Shown here: piece after piece, positions 23,993-33,377 of the stretch
Numbering within the stretch: position 1 is the stretch's first letter
How the letters are laid out: each line of letters opens with the position of its first letter
Source: Archangium sp.
Lineage (GTDB): Bacteria; Myxococcota; Myxococcia; Myxococcales; Myxococcaceae
Direction: 5' to 3'
Length of the DNA: 64,000 bases
Assembly (NCBI GenBank): GCA_030681645.1
Contig: JAUXRX010000001.1
Span: forward strand, 124,001 to 188,000
Made by a program: the position numbers and the translations under genes
The notes under the pieces: model-generated
Database searches by the model: none
Told to the model about the DNA's origin: nothing
What the model saw: only the letters and a program-made list of their open reading frames with translations

Positions 23993-26518
23993 ATGCGCAG
24001 TCCGTTCCGCCTGCTGCTCGCATGGGGCGCCTTCGCGCTCATGGCGTGCCCTCCCGCGAAGCCCGCCAGCACCTGGTTCGACGTCACCGTGCAGCTCGCG
24101 CCCAGCCCGGCGTCGGTGTGCGTGAAGGTCACCACCACCGGCGGCGGCGTGACGAAGGAGACGGCCCCGCTCCCGGTCGCGGGGGCCGCCGAGGTCAACG
24201 TGCTCATCTACCAGGAAGACCTCCCCGTCTCGGTGACGCTCAAGGCGGTCGGCTACTCCGACGCCGAGTGCACCACGCCCACCGTGCCCGCCGAGGAGTC
24301 GGTTCCCGAGCGCGCCGGCTTCGCCTCGCCGCCCGCGAAGATCACCCTGCGCATGGTGAAGGGCCAGGGCCTCGACAACGACCGCGACGGCGTCTCGCCG
24401 CCCGCCGACTGCAACGACAGCAACCCCGCCATCAAGCCCGGCGCCGCGGAGCGCTGCGACGACGGCGTCGACAACGACTGCAACGCGGCGATCGACTGCA
24501 GCGACACCACCTGCGACCTCGACCCCTGCGGCGGGGGCGCGCTGTGCATGAACAGCACCTGCGTGGAGACGGCCTGCGGCGATCGCCTCGACGGAGATCG
24601 CGACGGCACCATCGACTGCGCCGACTCCGACTGCGCCACGAAGGCGTGCGGTCCGGGCGCTGGCACGGGGGCGCAGTGCGTGGGCACCCGCTGTCACGAG
24701 CAGGCCTGTGACAACGGCGCCGATGATGATCAAGACGGGCTGAGCGACTGCCGCGACGCCGACTGTCTCGGCGCGACCTGCGGCACGGGCGGCACCTGCG
24801 TGGCCGGCGTCGACGGTGGGGCCCAGGCGTCCTGCCGCGAGCCGAACGAGACGCTCTGCGGCGACGGCGCCGACAACGACGGCGACACGTTGGTCGACTG
24901 CGCCGACTCCGATTGCCAGGCGCGCGCCTGCGACGACGGCACGCTCTGCACCACCGGCGAGACCTGCACCGGCACCACCTGCGGCGGCGGCACCGCCGTC
25001 ACCTGCGGCACACCTCCGGGCGCCTGCTTCGACCCCGCCGGCACCTGCGTGCCCGCGACCGGCCAGTGCAGCTACACCCCGCTGCCCAACACCAGCACCT
25101 GCTCCGACAATGACGCGTGCACCACCACCGATCGCTGCGATGGCAACGGCGCGTGCGTGGGCGTGGCCGTGGTGTGCGGCGCACCTCCCGGCCCGTGCTT
25201 CGCGGCCGGCGTGTGCCAGGCCGGCGCCTGCCAGTTCGCGGTGACGACGGGCGCAGCGTGCGACGACACCAACGCGTGCACCGTCGGTGATGTCTGCGCC
25301 AGCGACGGAGGGTGTGCCCCTGGCGCTCCGTCCACCTGCACGCCTGCCGAGTGCATGACCTTCACCGCGGGCGACTGCGAGGTGAACGGCACCTGTCGCT
25401 TCACCCCCGCCGGCAACACCGCCGCCTGCGACGGCGGCCTGTGCAACGGCAGCGGCGTCTGCCTGCCGGTGGATGCGGGGACTCCTGACGCGGGCACCGA
25501 CGCAGGCACCGACGCGGGTACCGATGCTGGCACCGACGCGGGCGTCCCCGACGCCGGCGCGTGTGGCGCGGTGAGCGAGGCGTGCTGCGCGGGCAACACC
25601 TGCAACGCCGGCAACTGCTGCGACGGCGCGACGTGCGTCGGCAACGGCACCACCTGCTCTGGCAGCCGGGTGTGCACGGCCTCGGCCTGTCAGCCCTGTG
25701 GCGCACCGGGCCAGCAGTGCTGCCCCGGCAACGCCTGCACCGGGGGCGGCTGCTGCTCTGGCGGCAGTTGCCTCGCCTCGGGTCAGACCTCGGCCAGCGC
25801 GCTGGTCTGCTTCGGAGGCGCCATCGTGGCCTGTGGCACCAACGGCGCGCCGTGCTGTCAGAACAACGCGTGCGCGGGCTCGGGCCAGGCGTGCTGCGTG
25901 CACTCCATCTGCCGGCAGGACAACACCACCTGCGGGAGCACGTCGCTGGGCCTGTGCAACAACCGCGGCTGCCTCAACGACGGGTGCGGGGACAACGGCC
26001 AGGTGTGCTGCGGCGGCGACCCCAACGCCAACTCGGGCGCGGCTGACTTCTGCACCAGCTCGGGCCTGAGCTGTGCCGCCTCGAACGGAAGGTGCACGGC
26101 CTGCGGCGGCGCGGGTCAGCCGTGCTGCGACGGCAACGTGTGCAACGCGGGCGGCTGCTGCAACCGCGCCACCTCGCTCTGCGTCGCGGCGGCGGCGGCG
26201 TGTCCTTCCTCGCTGGGGACGTGCTCGGCCGGCGGCTGCGGCACCTGCGGCCGCCTCGGCCAGCCACCGTGCGCGAGCGGCGTGGCGTGCACCGGGCCCT
26301 TCGCCGCCGCGCCGGCAGATGGAGGCGTGTGCGCGCCGTGTGGCGGCAATGGACAGGAATGCTGCCCCTCGGTGAGCGGCGGGTGGTGTGGTGCGCCGTA
26401 CGCGTGTGCCAGCGGCAATGTGTGCCAGGCGTGCGGCGGGGCCGGACAGCCGTGCTGCCCGGGCGGTACGTGTGGTGGGGCTCGCGCGTGCTCGGCGGCG
26501 ACCAACGTCTGTAACTAG
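23993..26518 (+). CDS. Cys-rich repeat lipoprotein with MopE-type metal-binding segment
   Basis: 841 aa. Leader ends FALMACPPAKP (lipobox Cys). About residue 123 begins a MopE-like metal-binding segment (DNDRDGVSPPADCND with RCDDGVDNDCNAAIDC), repeated in looser form downstream. A middle region of Cys-x-n-Cys EGF-like units leads to a TDAG linker (about 497-520). The last 320 residues hold roughly eight units of the type CGGAGQPCC separated by NxCNAGGCC. All this implies a heavily disulfide-bonded, elongated surface protein. A second lipoprotein at 38022 shares the CGGxGQPCC units. Confidence 0.88.
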   Translation: MRSPFRLLLAWGAFALMACPPAKPASTWFDVTVQLAPSPASVCVKVTTTGGGVTKETAPLPVAGAAEVNVLIYQEDLPVSVTLKAVGYSDAECTTPTVPAEESVPERAGFASPPAKITLRMVKGQGLDNDRDGVSPPADCNDSNPAIKPGAAERCDDGVDNDCNAAIDCSDTTCDLDPCGGGALCMNSTCVETACGDRLDGDRDGTIDCADSDCATKACGPGAGTGAQCVGTRCHEQACDNGADDDQDGLSDCRDADCLGATCGTGGTCVAGVDGGAQASCREPNETLCGDGADNDGDTLVDCADSDCQARACDDGTLCTTGETCTGTTCGGGTAVTCGTPPGACFDPAGTCVPATGQCSYTPLPNTSTCSDNDACTTTDRCDGNGACVGVAVVCGAPPGPCFAAGVCQAGACQFAVTTGAACDDTNACTVGDVCASDGGCAPGAPSTCTPAECMTFTAGDCEVNGTCRFTPAGNTAACDGGLCNGSGVCLPVDAGTPDAGTDAGTDAGTDAGTDAGVPDAGACGAVSEACCAGNTCNAGNCCDGATCVGNGTTCSGSRVCTASACQPCGAPGQQCCPGNACTGGGCCSGGSCLASGQTSASALVCFGGAIVACGTNGAPCCQNNACAGSGQACCVHSICRQDNTTCGSTSLGLCNNRGCLNDGCGDNGQVCCGGDPNANSGAADFCTSSGLSCAASNGRCTACGGAGQPCCDGNVCNAGGCCNRATSLCVAAAAACPSSLGTCSAGGCGTCGRLGQPPCASGVACTGPFAAAPADGGVCAPCGGNGQECCPSVSGGWCGAPYACASGNVCQACGGAGQPCCPGGTCGGARACSAATNVCN
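25481..25560 (+). repeat. Coding minisatellite (TDAG linker)
   Basis: Five or six 12-nt units around GACGCAGGCACC encode TDAGTDAGTDAG inside the Cys-rich lipoprotein. They separate the EGF-like part from the CGGxGQPCC part. Confidence 0.8.
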
Positions 26519-26547
26519 ATTTTGTCCTGGGCGCTTCGGGCGATCCG

Positions 26548-26590
26548 CCCCTCACCCCAGCCCTCTCCCCGCTCCGCAGGGAGAGGGAGA
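26548..26590. repeat. Family A variant palindrome
   Basis: CCCCTCACCCCAGCCCTCTC then CCCGCTCCGCAGGGAGAGGG. It lies between two convergent genes, where it could end both transcripts, and abuts TGATCAGCTGATCA. Confidence 0.75.
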
Positions 26591-26593
26591 TGA

Positions 26594-27034
26594 TCAGCTG
26601 ATCAACGCTCGCACCGAGGCGGCCGTTCGTCTCGCCCGGGCGATGAACCGCCACTCCGTCAGCACCAGGTGAGCCACCGCCCGCCTCGCCCGGGCGAAGA
26701 GCGTGGCGGCGATCAACCCCAGCCCCAGCAGGAGCATGACGCCGGCGAGCTCAGGCTCGTGCCGCAGCAGCTTCGAGAGCGAGACGCCGAGCATCGCCAC
26801 CATCGGCGTGACGAACAGCAACGCGAAGCCCAGCGTGGTCAAGCGCACCGCCTGCCCCGTGGTGTCCCGCGCGAGCGCACGGCGTTCCCCCTTCTCCAGG
26901 AGCTGGGCGTACGCGTCGGCTTCCCGCTCCAGCGCCTCGGCCAGCCACGAGAGCTGTTCGTCCGTGACGGGGCTCGCCTCAAGCTCCTTCAGGCGCGCCT
27001 GGGCCTGCTCCAGCGCGTCGCGTTCAGCGCTCAT
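26594..27034 (-). CDS. Small membrane protein with N-terminal coiled coil
   Basis: 146 aa. The first 55 residues are charged and helical (ALEQAQARLKELEAS; ALEREADAYAQLLEKGERR). Two hydrophobic spans follow (about 67-85 and 96-113), then a basic tail WRFIARARRTAASVRALIS. No family recognised. Its start overlaps the stop of the upstream gene by four bases, so the two are a coupled pair of similar design. Confidence 0.75.
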   Translation of the reverse strand: MSAERDALEQAQARLKELEASPVTDEQLSWLAEALEREADAYAQLLEKGERRALARDTTGQAVRLTTLGFALLFVTPMVAMLGVSLSKLLRHEPELAGVMLLLGLGLIAATLFARARRAVAHLVLTEWRFIARARRTAASVRALIS

Positions 27035-27360
27035 CGCCCACCCTCCAGCGCGAGCACTCCGAGCGTCACCACGATGCTCACCCCGCCCAGGGTCGCGTCG
27101 AGCGCCATGGCGCCGGTGCTCAACGCCACGCAGCCCACCGCCAGCACGAACATCCGCAATGCGGCGCGCTGGGCGCCTTCCCACACCTGCACGCCCCGCT
27201 GCTGCACGCGTTGGCGACGCTTGATCAGCTTTCCCAGCAGGGCGCGGGCCGAGGTCTCGCCCGCCTGGCGGGGCGCGAGCTGCGCTTCCAGCAGGGAGAT
27301 GCGCTCGTGCGCGTCACGCAACGCTTCGGCCAGAACGTCTTCGTCACGAGGTGAGCGCAT
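27031..27360 (-). CDS. Small membrane protein, partner of the gene below
   Basis: 109 aa. A helical N-terminus (EDVLAEALRDAHERISLLEAQL) and a basic patch (KLIKRRQRVQQRG) lead to two hydrophobic stretches, ALRMFVLAVGCVALSTGAMA and VSIVVTLGVLAL. It probably pairs in the membrane with the downstream protein. It sits 33 nt downstream of a Ser/Thr kinase gene on the same strand, so it might be co-expressed with it; function unknown. Confidence 0.72.
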   Translation of the reverse strand: MRSPRDEDVLAEALRDAHERISLLEAQLAPRQAGETSARALLGKLIKRRQRVQQRGVQVWEGAQRAALRMFVLAVGCVALSTGAMALDATLGGVSIVVTLGVLALEGGR

Positions 27361-27393
27361 CGTCTGGGCGGAACCTCTCCCCGACCACGAGAA

Positions 27394-29148
27394 TCATTGC
27401 GGCGGGAGGTCGTCGAGCCGGTACTTCTGCGCCTTGTTCTTCCCCGCCCCCACCTGCAGCGAGAGGTGACGCTTCACCCCGTCCTGCCCCGTCACCGTCA
27501 CCAGGTGCGTGCCCACGTTGAGCGAGAACGACACCATCGTCCCCTGGCCCAGCACCTGCGACCCCTTCATCACCGTCGCCTCGGGGATCAGCACCAGGGT
27601 CACCTCGCCCTTCTCCCTGGGACCACGGGGCGTGTCGCCCTTCACCGGCGGGTCCTTCGGGGTGGGTTCCTTCGGCTGTGGAATCGGGTCGAGGGGCGGG
27701 GTGTCGGTGCCGGGCAGCTCCACCCCGGGGATCTTCGTCAGCACCACCGGCTCCACCACGTGCGGGCGCGACGACTCGACCGGGCCCTGCATCGCCTTCC
27801 ACACCAGCAAGCCCACGCCGAGCGCCACCACCACCGCGAGCACCGGCCAGGCCATCGACGCCGAGCGGGGCGTGGGGGTGAGCGCCACCACCGCGTCGGT
27901 CGAGGCGTAGTCCTTCTCCTTCGGCAGCGAAGCGGGCGTGGGCTCGGACGCAGCCTCGAGCTTGCGGCTCGACACCTTCACCTTCTTCAGCTTCGAGAGC
28001 GACTTCCCTTCAGGGCGCGCTTCCGCCCCGGGCGCCCAGCCGCGCACCTGCTTGAGCTTGCCCGCCGAGATGGCCGGGCTCGGCTTGCGCCGCACCGCTT
28101 CCTCGAGCTCGCGATCGTGCGCGGAGGACCGGCGGAACTCCTCGACCGCGGCGCCGACCTCGCGCTCGTCCTTCTTCGCGGCCTCGAAGAGCCGCTGCGT
28201 CGAGGCGATCTTCTCCTCGAAGCGCTCCTTCATGAACTCGGCGCGCTCCTCGGCATCGAAGAGCAGGTGGCCACACGACGACGAGAGGGCGCGGGCCATG
28301 TCGCGTGCCGAGCGGTAGCGCAGGTTCAGGTCGCGCTCGAGCGCCTTCATCGCCACGGCCGAGAGCTCCTTCGGCACCGACGACTCGACCTCGGTGGGCG
28401 CGACGATCGGCTCGGAGAGGATCATCTTCAGCTCGGCCAGCTCGGTCTCGGCGGAGAAGAGGCGGCGGCCGGTCATCATCTCCCACAGCACCACGCCCAG
28501 GCTGAACACGTCGCTGCGGCCGTCGATGGGGTCGCCCCGCACCTGCTCGGGAGACATGTAGCCGGCGGTGCCCTTCACCGTGCCCGCGCGGGTGCGGGCG
28601 AGCGCGCCCTTGGCCTTGGCGATGCCGAAGTCGAGCAGCTTCACCTGCCCGTCGTACGTCACCATGATGTTCTTCTGCGCCACGTCGCGGTGGATGACGG
28701 GCGAGTCTTCACCGCTGGGCAGCTTGAAGGTGTGCGCGTAGTGCAGCGCCTGCGCGCAGTCGTGCACCACCGACGCGGAATAGCCCACCGGGAGCACCGC
28801 CTGCTGCTTGGCGCACGCGGTGACCACCTGGTTCAGGTCCTGGCCCGCGATGAACTCCATCGCCACGTAGAGCCCGGTGCTGGGGTCTTCGCCCATCTCG
28901 AAGACCTGGCAGATGCTGGGGTGCGAGAACGCCGCGGTGACGCGCGCCTCGTCGAGGAACATCTTCACGAAGTTCTCGTCACCCGCGGCCTCGGCGAGGA
29001 TGTGCTTGAGCACCACGAACTTGCGGAAGCCGCCGGGGCCCTGCGTGGAGGCGAGCGAGAGCTCGGCCATGCCTCCCTTCGCCAGACGCGCCAGGACCTC
29101 GTATCGACCGACGCGCGAGCTCATCAGGGGCGTGAACGTTACCCTCAT
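27394..29148 (-). CDS. Hanks-type Ser/Thr protein kinase with membrane anchor
   Basis: 584 aa. Kinase domain residues 15-290: AKGGMAEL loop, Lys48 in VVLKHI, Glu67, HRDVAQKN (153-160, the catalytic loop with Ala where most bacterial kinases have Lys), DFG 173-175 and GYMSPEQV. The activation loop has several Thr for autophosphorylation. A charged linker precedes one membrane span (about 430-450). The C-terminal 130 residues, outside the cytoplasm, contain a Pro-rich stretch (PIPQPKEPTPKDPPVKG) and a small beta-domain (GEVTLVLIPEATVMKGSQVL) resembling PEGA. Likely a receptor kinase. Confidence 0.95.
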   Translation of the reverse strand: MRVTFTPLMSSRVGRYEVLARLAKGGMAELSLASTQGPGGFRKFVVLKHILAEAAGDENFVKMFLDEARVTAAFSHPSICQVFEMGEDPSTGLYVAMEFIAGQDLNQVVTACAKQQAVLPVGYSASVVHDCAQALHYAHTFKLPSGEDSPVIHRDVAQKNIMVTYDGQVKLLDFGIAKAKGALARTRAGTVKGTAGYMSPEQVRGDPIDGRSDVFSLGVVLWEMMTGRRLFSAETELAELKMILSEPIVAPTEVESSVPKELSAVAMKALERDLNLRYRSARDMARALSSSCGHLLFDAEERAEFMKERFEEKIASTQRLFEAAKKDEREVGAAVEEFRRSSAHDRELEEAVRRKPSPAISAGKLKQVRGWAPGAEARPEGKSLSKLKKVKVSSRKLEAASEPTPASLPKEKDYASTDAVVALTPTPRSASMAWPVLAVVVALGVGLLVWKAMQGPVESSRPHVVEPVVLTKIPGVELPGTDTPPLDPIPQPKEPTPKDPPVKGDTPRGPREKGEVTLVLIPEATVMKGSQVLGQGTMVSFSLNVGTHLVTVTGQDGVKRHLSLQVGAGKNKAQKYRLDDLPPQ

Positions 29149-29460
29149 GCTTCGGCACTGGAGAGACTGTGTGAAACCCCTGTGGGGTGCCTGCGGAGAA
29201 CCGTCACTTTTTCATCGGCCGATGTGGGGAACCCGACCTCCATGGACGTACATGTGGGACCCTGGGGAGAACCGGGGGGGTTGTCCACATGGCTGATTTC
29301 TGGAACCTGCCACATTCATTGAGGAATTCGGCTTGTCCACAACTCAGGCGCCTCTACTGCTTCTACGGCTTGATCAGATGACAGATCCAACAAGCAGAAG
29401 CAGTGGCATAGACCGAGCAGCTGATCTCCTGATGGCTCAAAAGAGCGAGACTCCCGCCAC
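29149..29460. other. 312-nt divergent gap with two DnaA-box-like nonamers
   Basis: Divergent promoter region of the kinase and a lipoprotein gene, less GC-rich than its surroundings. TTGTCCACA occurs at 29281-29289 and 29333-29341, matching the DnaA box preferred in high-GC bacteria. TGTGGGG-type sequences are also repeated nearby. No gene seen. Confidence 0.5.
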
Positions 29461-31659
29461 GTGACTGTCACCTCGCGCCACCTGCTGGGTCTGCTGGTGG
29501 TGCTCAGCGCCATGGCGGGCTGCAAGCGCAACGACCTCAACGGGGTGAGCAACGAGCTCCGCTTCGACCCGCCGAGCCTCGAGTTCGATCCCGCGTTCGC
29601 CGACGGCATCACCCGGCAGCGCGAGGTCACCATCGTCAACGACGGGCGCGCCACGGTCGAAGTGAGCTGGGACGGCATCGCGAGGCCGTTCGCCATCGAT
29701 CTGCCCACCAGGCTCCCGCCAGGGGCCACCACGCTCATCGTGGCGTGGACCCCCGAGGTCCCCGGCCGCTTCTCGCAGCTGCTCGAGGTGCACGCCGATG
29801 GCCTGACCTCGCCCACGCTGCCGCTGGACGCGGCGGCTCACGAGCTTCCTCCGTGCGTGCCCAGCTCGCCCTGCGTGGCGTCGCACTTCGACCCGGCGAG
29901 CCAGGCGTGCGTCGAGGAGCCCGTCGAGGACGGCCTCGCCTGTGACCCGGGCACGCTGTGCCTGGTCGACGCGCGCTGTGAGGCGGGCCGCTGCGTGGGC
30001 ACGGCGCGCACCTGCGAAGACGACAACCGGTGCACCATCGACGTCTGCTACCCGATGACCGGCTGCGAGTTCCTGCCCTCGCCGCCCTGCCCCGGTGATG
30101 GCGCGTGCCTCGAGGGGACGTGCGATCCCGCCACCGGCTGCGGCCTGCAGCCCCGCGAGGATGGCTCGTCGTGTGGCCGCGCGGGCTCGTGCACCATGGC
30201 CAACGTCTGCATCGAGGGCACGTGCGTGACGAGAGATCCACCCGACGGCTTCGTCTGCGCCGAAGAGAGCCCGTGCTCCGGTGAAGGCCGGTGCGTGAAC
30301 GACACCTGCGTGCGCAGCGCCAGCCCGCAGGGCACCGAGCTGCTCCTGCCCAACTGGAGCTACGACACGGTGGCCTCCGCCGACCTCGACGCCGGCATGA
30401 CGCCCTCGCAGCTGCACGACTTCGTGCTCGAGCCGGGCGGGGAGATGTCGCTGTCGGGCTTCTTCCACACCCCCGCGGTGCTGCGCGCGAACACCGCCGA
30501 GGCGCTCACCGCGCCCCTGGGCAGCTCCCGGCGCTGCATCCTGTGGAACACGAAGTACGTGTGCGCGGACTACCCCGCGTCGCCCAACGGCAAGGTGTCG
30601 GCGATGGACCTGGCCACCGGCGCCACCGCGTGGACCTTCGACATCCGCACCGCCCGGCCGGACTTCCTGATGACCGCGCCCACCATCTTCCTCGCGCGGC
30701 TGGTGGTGCAGGACAGCGACCGCCTCGCGGCGTTGTTCGAGGCGTACCCGCGGAACACCGCCAACGACACCCAGTGCCGCCGGTATTTCCTCGCGGTGAT
30801 CAACGCCTCGGGGCAGCTGGTGCAGGCGCAGCAGGTCATCGATCCGCTGCTGGATGTCTGCAATCACCCGCACGCGTACGGCGTGGCAGCCGACTCGGGT
30901 GGCAACCTCTTCATCGCGTTCTCACCGACGGTGTCGCAGCAGGCGCCGCTGGTGCCTGACGACACCACGTTGATCACCAGCTTCTCGCGCGACGGCGTGT
31001 TCCGGTGGAAGCGGCTCAACGGCGGCATGCGGGGCGGCGAGCTGGCGGTGGCGCGCGGGCTGCTCTACGCCGAGTACACCAGCGTGGTGCTCGACGCGAC
31101 CAGCGGCCAGCCCGTGTTCGCCCTGCCCACCGACCTGGGCCGCGCGGTGATTTCTCAGAGCCGGCTCATTCCCGCGCCGGTGGCGGGCTCGACGACGCTG
31201 TCGGGCTTCGAGGCCGGCGCCCTGCAGCTGCGCTGGTCGGCGGTGTTGCCCGGCCCGTGGACGTTCTGGTCTGACCAGGTGCGGCTGGCGAAATGGCAGA
31301 CCTCGAAGGGACCGCGGACGGTGGCCTTGACCTTCGTGCAGGCCCCTCCCGGCCCCGGGCTGCAGTCGCAGTATGGGTTGTATGCCTTTGACGTGCAGGA
31401 CGGCTCTGAAGCGTTCAACTGCCCGGTGGTGTTGCCGGCGCGCACTCCGCCGCAGCTGTTCGAGGTGGCCAACGGGTCGCTGGGCATCATGAGCGGCGCG
31501 CTCGACAGCCTGGGGAACCCGGGGTGCAGCAAGTGTGATCCTCCGCTGGCGGGGAGCGCGGGTGCGTTCTTCTCGGTGCCGACGCGGTTGATCTCCGTGG
31601 CGGACGAGCCGTGGGTGGGCACGTTCGGCGGCGCCGGGCACGATCACCGCGAGAACTGA
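29461..31659 (+). CDS. Multidomain lipoprotein: Ig-like, Cys-rich, propeller-like
   Basis: 732 aa from GTG. The leader ends VLSAMAGCKRND (lipobox). Residues 28-125 form an Ig-like anchor-type domain (RFDPPSLEFDPAFADG; REVTIVNDGRATVEV). Then come Cys-rich EGF-like units (DNRCTIDVCYPMTGCEF; CLEGTCDPATGC). The last 440 residues have a PQQ/propeller-like pattern (KVSAMDLATGATAWTFDI; LITSFSRDGVFRWKRL; YGLYAFDVQDGSEAFNC). This is a common myxobacterial surface architecture; ligand or role unknown. Confidence 0.85.
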   Translation: MTVTSRHLLGLLVVLSAMAGCKRNDLNGVSNELRFDPPSLEFDPAFADGITRQREVTIVNDGRATVEVSWDGIARPFAIDLPTRLPPGATTLIVAWTPEVPGRFSQLLEVHADGLTSPTLPLDAAAHELPPCVPSSPCVASHFDPASQACVEEPVEDGLACDPGTLCLVDARCEAGRCVGTARTCEDDNRCTIDVCYPMTGCEFLPSPPCPGDGACLEGTCDPATGCGLQPREDGSSCGRAGSCTMANVCIEGTCVTRDPPDGFVCAEESPCSGEGRCVNDTCVRSASPQGTELLLPNWSYDTVASADLDAGMTPSQLHDFVLEPGGEMSLSGFFHTPAVLRANTAEALTAPLGSSRRCILWNTKYVCADYPASPNGKVSAMDLATGATAWTFDIRTARPDFLMTAPTIFLARLVVQDSDRLAALFEAYPRNTANDTQCRRYFLAVINASGQLVQAQQVIDPLLDVCNHPHAYGVAADSGGNLFIAFSPTVSQQAPLVPDDTTLITSFSRDGVFRWKRLNGGMRGGELAVARGLLYAEYTSVVLDATSGQPVFALPTDLGRAVISQSRLIPAPVAGSTTLSGFEAGALQLRWSAVLPGPWTFWSDQVRLAKWQTSKGPRTVALTFVQAPPGPGLQSQYGLYAFDVQDGSEAFNCPVVLPARTPPQLFEVANGSLGIMSGALDSLGNPGCSKCDPPLAGSAGAFFSVPTRLISVADEPWVGTFGGAGHDHREN

Positions 31660-31683
31660 CGACGCGTGTAGTAGGTGACTCCC

Positions 31684-32238
31684 ATGTCCCGCATCGCCGT
31701 CATCATGGGCAGCGCGTCTGACTGGGAGACGCTGCAGCACGCCGCCTCGACCCTCGACGAGTTCGCCGTGCCCTACGAGGTCCGCGTCATCAGCGCGCAC
31801 CGCACCCCCGAGCTCATGTTCGACTTCGCGAAGTCGGCCGCCGACGAAGGCTTCGCCGCCATCATCGCGGGCGCGGGCGGCGCCGCGCACCTGCCCGGCA
31901 TGGTCGCCTCGCTCACCTCGCTCCCGGTGCTCGGGGTGCCCGTGCAGTCGAAGGCCCTGGCGGGCGTCGACTCGCTGCTCTCCATCGTGCAGATGCCGGC
32001 GGGCGTGCCCACCGCCACCTTCGCCATCGGCCAGCCCGGCGCGGTGAACGCGGCCCTCTTCGCGGTGCGCATGCTCGCGGTCGGTGACTCGGCGCTGCGG
32101 GTGAAGCTGGCCGCGTACCGGGAAGCACAGGCGCAGAAGGCCCGCGCGTCGACCGCAGGGTTGGAGCCCCTCACCCCTCGAGGCGCGAGTTCGCCGTCCC
32201 TCTCCCCGCGCCGCAGGGAGCGGGGGAAACGACGCTGA
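31684..32238 (+). CDS. purE: N5-CAIR mutase PurE with repeat-derived tail
   Basis: 184 aa; PurE is normally about 160-170. Core motifs: [27 protein letters not shown] (active-site His), [12 protein letters not shown] and [22 protein letters not shown]. It converts N5-carboxyaminoimidazole ribonucleotide to CAIR in purine synthesis. The last 26 residues ([19 protein letters not shown]...) are encoded by a family A repeat and look added. The stop overlaps the purK start (TGATG), so the two are coupled and form the usual pair. ATG 31684 is used. Confidence 0.95.
   Translation: MSRIAVIMGSASDWETLQHAASTLDEFAVPYEVRVISAHRTPELMFDFAKSAADEGFAAIIAGAGGAAHLPGMVASLTSLPVLGVPVQSKALAGVDSLLSIVQMPAGVPTATFAIGQPGAVNAALFAVRMLAVGDSALRVKLAAYREAQAQKARASTAGLEPLTPRGASSPSLSPRRRERGKRR
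32166..32226 (+). repeat. Family A variant forming the purE 3' end
   Basis: CCCCTCACCCCTCGAGG, then a GCGCGAGTTCGCC block, then CCCTCTCCCCGCGCCGCAGG and GAGCGGGGG. It resembles the intergenic copy at 26548 but here is read in frame. The middle block (32176-32196) recurs exactly, inverted, inside polB. Confidence 0.8.
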
Positions 32239-33377
32239 TGCCCACGGTCGGAATCCTCGGCGGCGGCCAGCTGGGCCTGATGCTCGCGGAGTCGCTCGAC
32301 CGCCTGGGCCACGACGTGGTGGTGCTCGAGGCCGACGCCGATTCGCCGTGCGCCCAGCGGCGCTCGAACGTGATCAGCGGCGGCCCGGGCGATCCAACTG
32401 CCCTCGCCACGTTCTTCTCGCGCGTGGACATCGCCACCTTCGACTCGGAGAACACCCCGGCCCCGCCCCTGGCGCCCTGGGCCGCGAAGCTCGCCCCGTC
32501 GCTGCGCGTGCTCGAGATCACCCAGGACCGCGCGAAGGAAAAGACCTTCCTGCGCGACCAGGGCTTCCGCACCGTGAAGTTCGAGCTCGTCGCGCCCGGC
32601 GCCGACGTGAAGGCGGCCGTGCACCGCTTCGGGCTGCCCTGCATCGCCAAGTCGGTCCTCGGGGGCTACGACGGCAAGGGCCAGCACCGGCTCCTCACCG
32701 AGACCGACGTGAGCGCCCTGCCCGCGAGCGCGCCGGGTGGCTGGGTGCTCGAGGAGGTGCTCCAGCTCGAGAGCGAGGTCTCGTGCCTGGTGGCCCGCGA
32801 CGCGCGCAGCTCGGTCACCTTCCCCATCTTCGAGAACCTCCACGCCCACCACATCCTCGACCTCACCGTGCTCCCGGCCCGCGTCGCCCCCGCGCTGCAG
32901 GACGAGGCGCGCCAGGTCGCCGACGGCATCGCCCGCGCGCTCGACCTGGTTGGGCTGCTCACCGTCGAGTTCTTCATCGGCACCGGCCGGGACGGGGCGC
33001 GCCGGTTGTATGTGAATGAATTGGCGCCGCGCGTGCACAACTCGGGGCACGTGACGCGGCAGGCCTGCACGGTGAGCCAGTTCGACGCGCTCGCGCGCAT
33101 CCTCGCCGGGGTCCCGGTGGTGCAGCCCGAGGTGCACCGCGGGGCGTGGTGCATGGGCCAGCTGCTCGGCGAGGTGTGGCTCGCCCAGGGCCGCACCGGC
33201 GGCGCGCTCGACCTCACCGCGTGGAAGGACTTCCCCGACGTCGTCGATGTGTATGTGTATGGAAAGCGCGAGGCCCGCGCGCAACGGAAGATGGGTCACT
33301 TCGTGGTGCACGCCGACACCCCCGAGCGCGCGATGGAACGGGCGGTGCTCTTCCGCCAACGGCTCAGGGCACGCTGA
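32238..33377 (+). CDS. purK: N5-CAIR synthetase PurK
   Basis: 379 aa ATP-grasp enzyme: GILGGGQLGLMLAESLDRLG (pre-ATP-grasp), FDSENTP, PCIAKSVLGGYDGKGQ (ATP loop), EEVLQLESEVSCLVARD, TVEFFIG and VNELAPRVHNSGHVTRQAC. It carboxylates AIR with bicarbonate and ATP, feeding PurE. Length and motifs are complete. The 3' end overlaps the convergent response-regulator gene by 14 nt. Confidence 0.96.
   Translation: MPTVGILGGGQLGLMLAESLDRLGHDVVVLEADADSPCAQRRSNVISGGPGDPTALATFFSRVDIATFDSENTPAPPLAPWAAKLAPSLRVLEITQDRAKEKTFLRDQGFRTVKFELVAPGADVKAAVHRFGLPCIAKSVLGGYDGKGQHRLLTETDVSALPASAPGGWVLEEVLQLESEVSCLVARDARSSVTFPIFENLHAHHILDLTVLPARVAPALQDEARQVADGIARALDLVGLLTVEFFIGTGRDGARRLYVNELAPRVHNSGHVTRQACTVSQFDALARILAGVPVVQPEVHRGAWCMGQLLGEVWLAQGRTGGALDLTAWKDFPDVVDVYVYGKREARAQRKMGHFVVHADTPERAMERAVLFRQRLRAR

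Noticed and set aside
29149..29460. Replication origin
   Set aside because: Only two DnaA-box-like nonamers and none of the usual oriC genes nearby.
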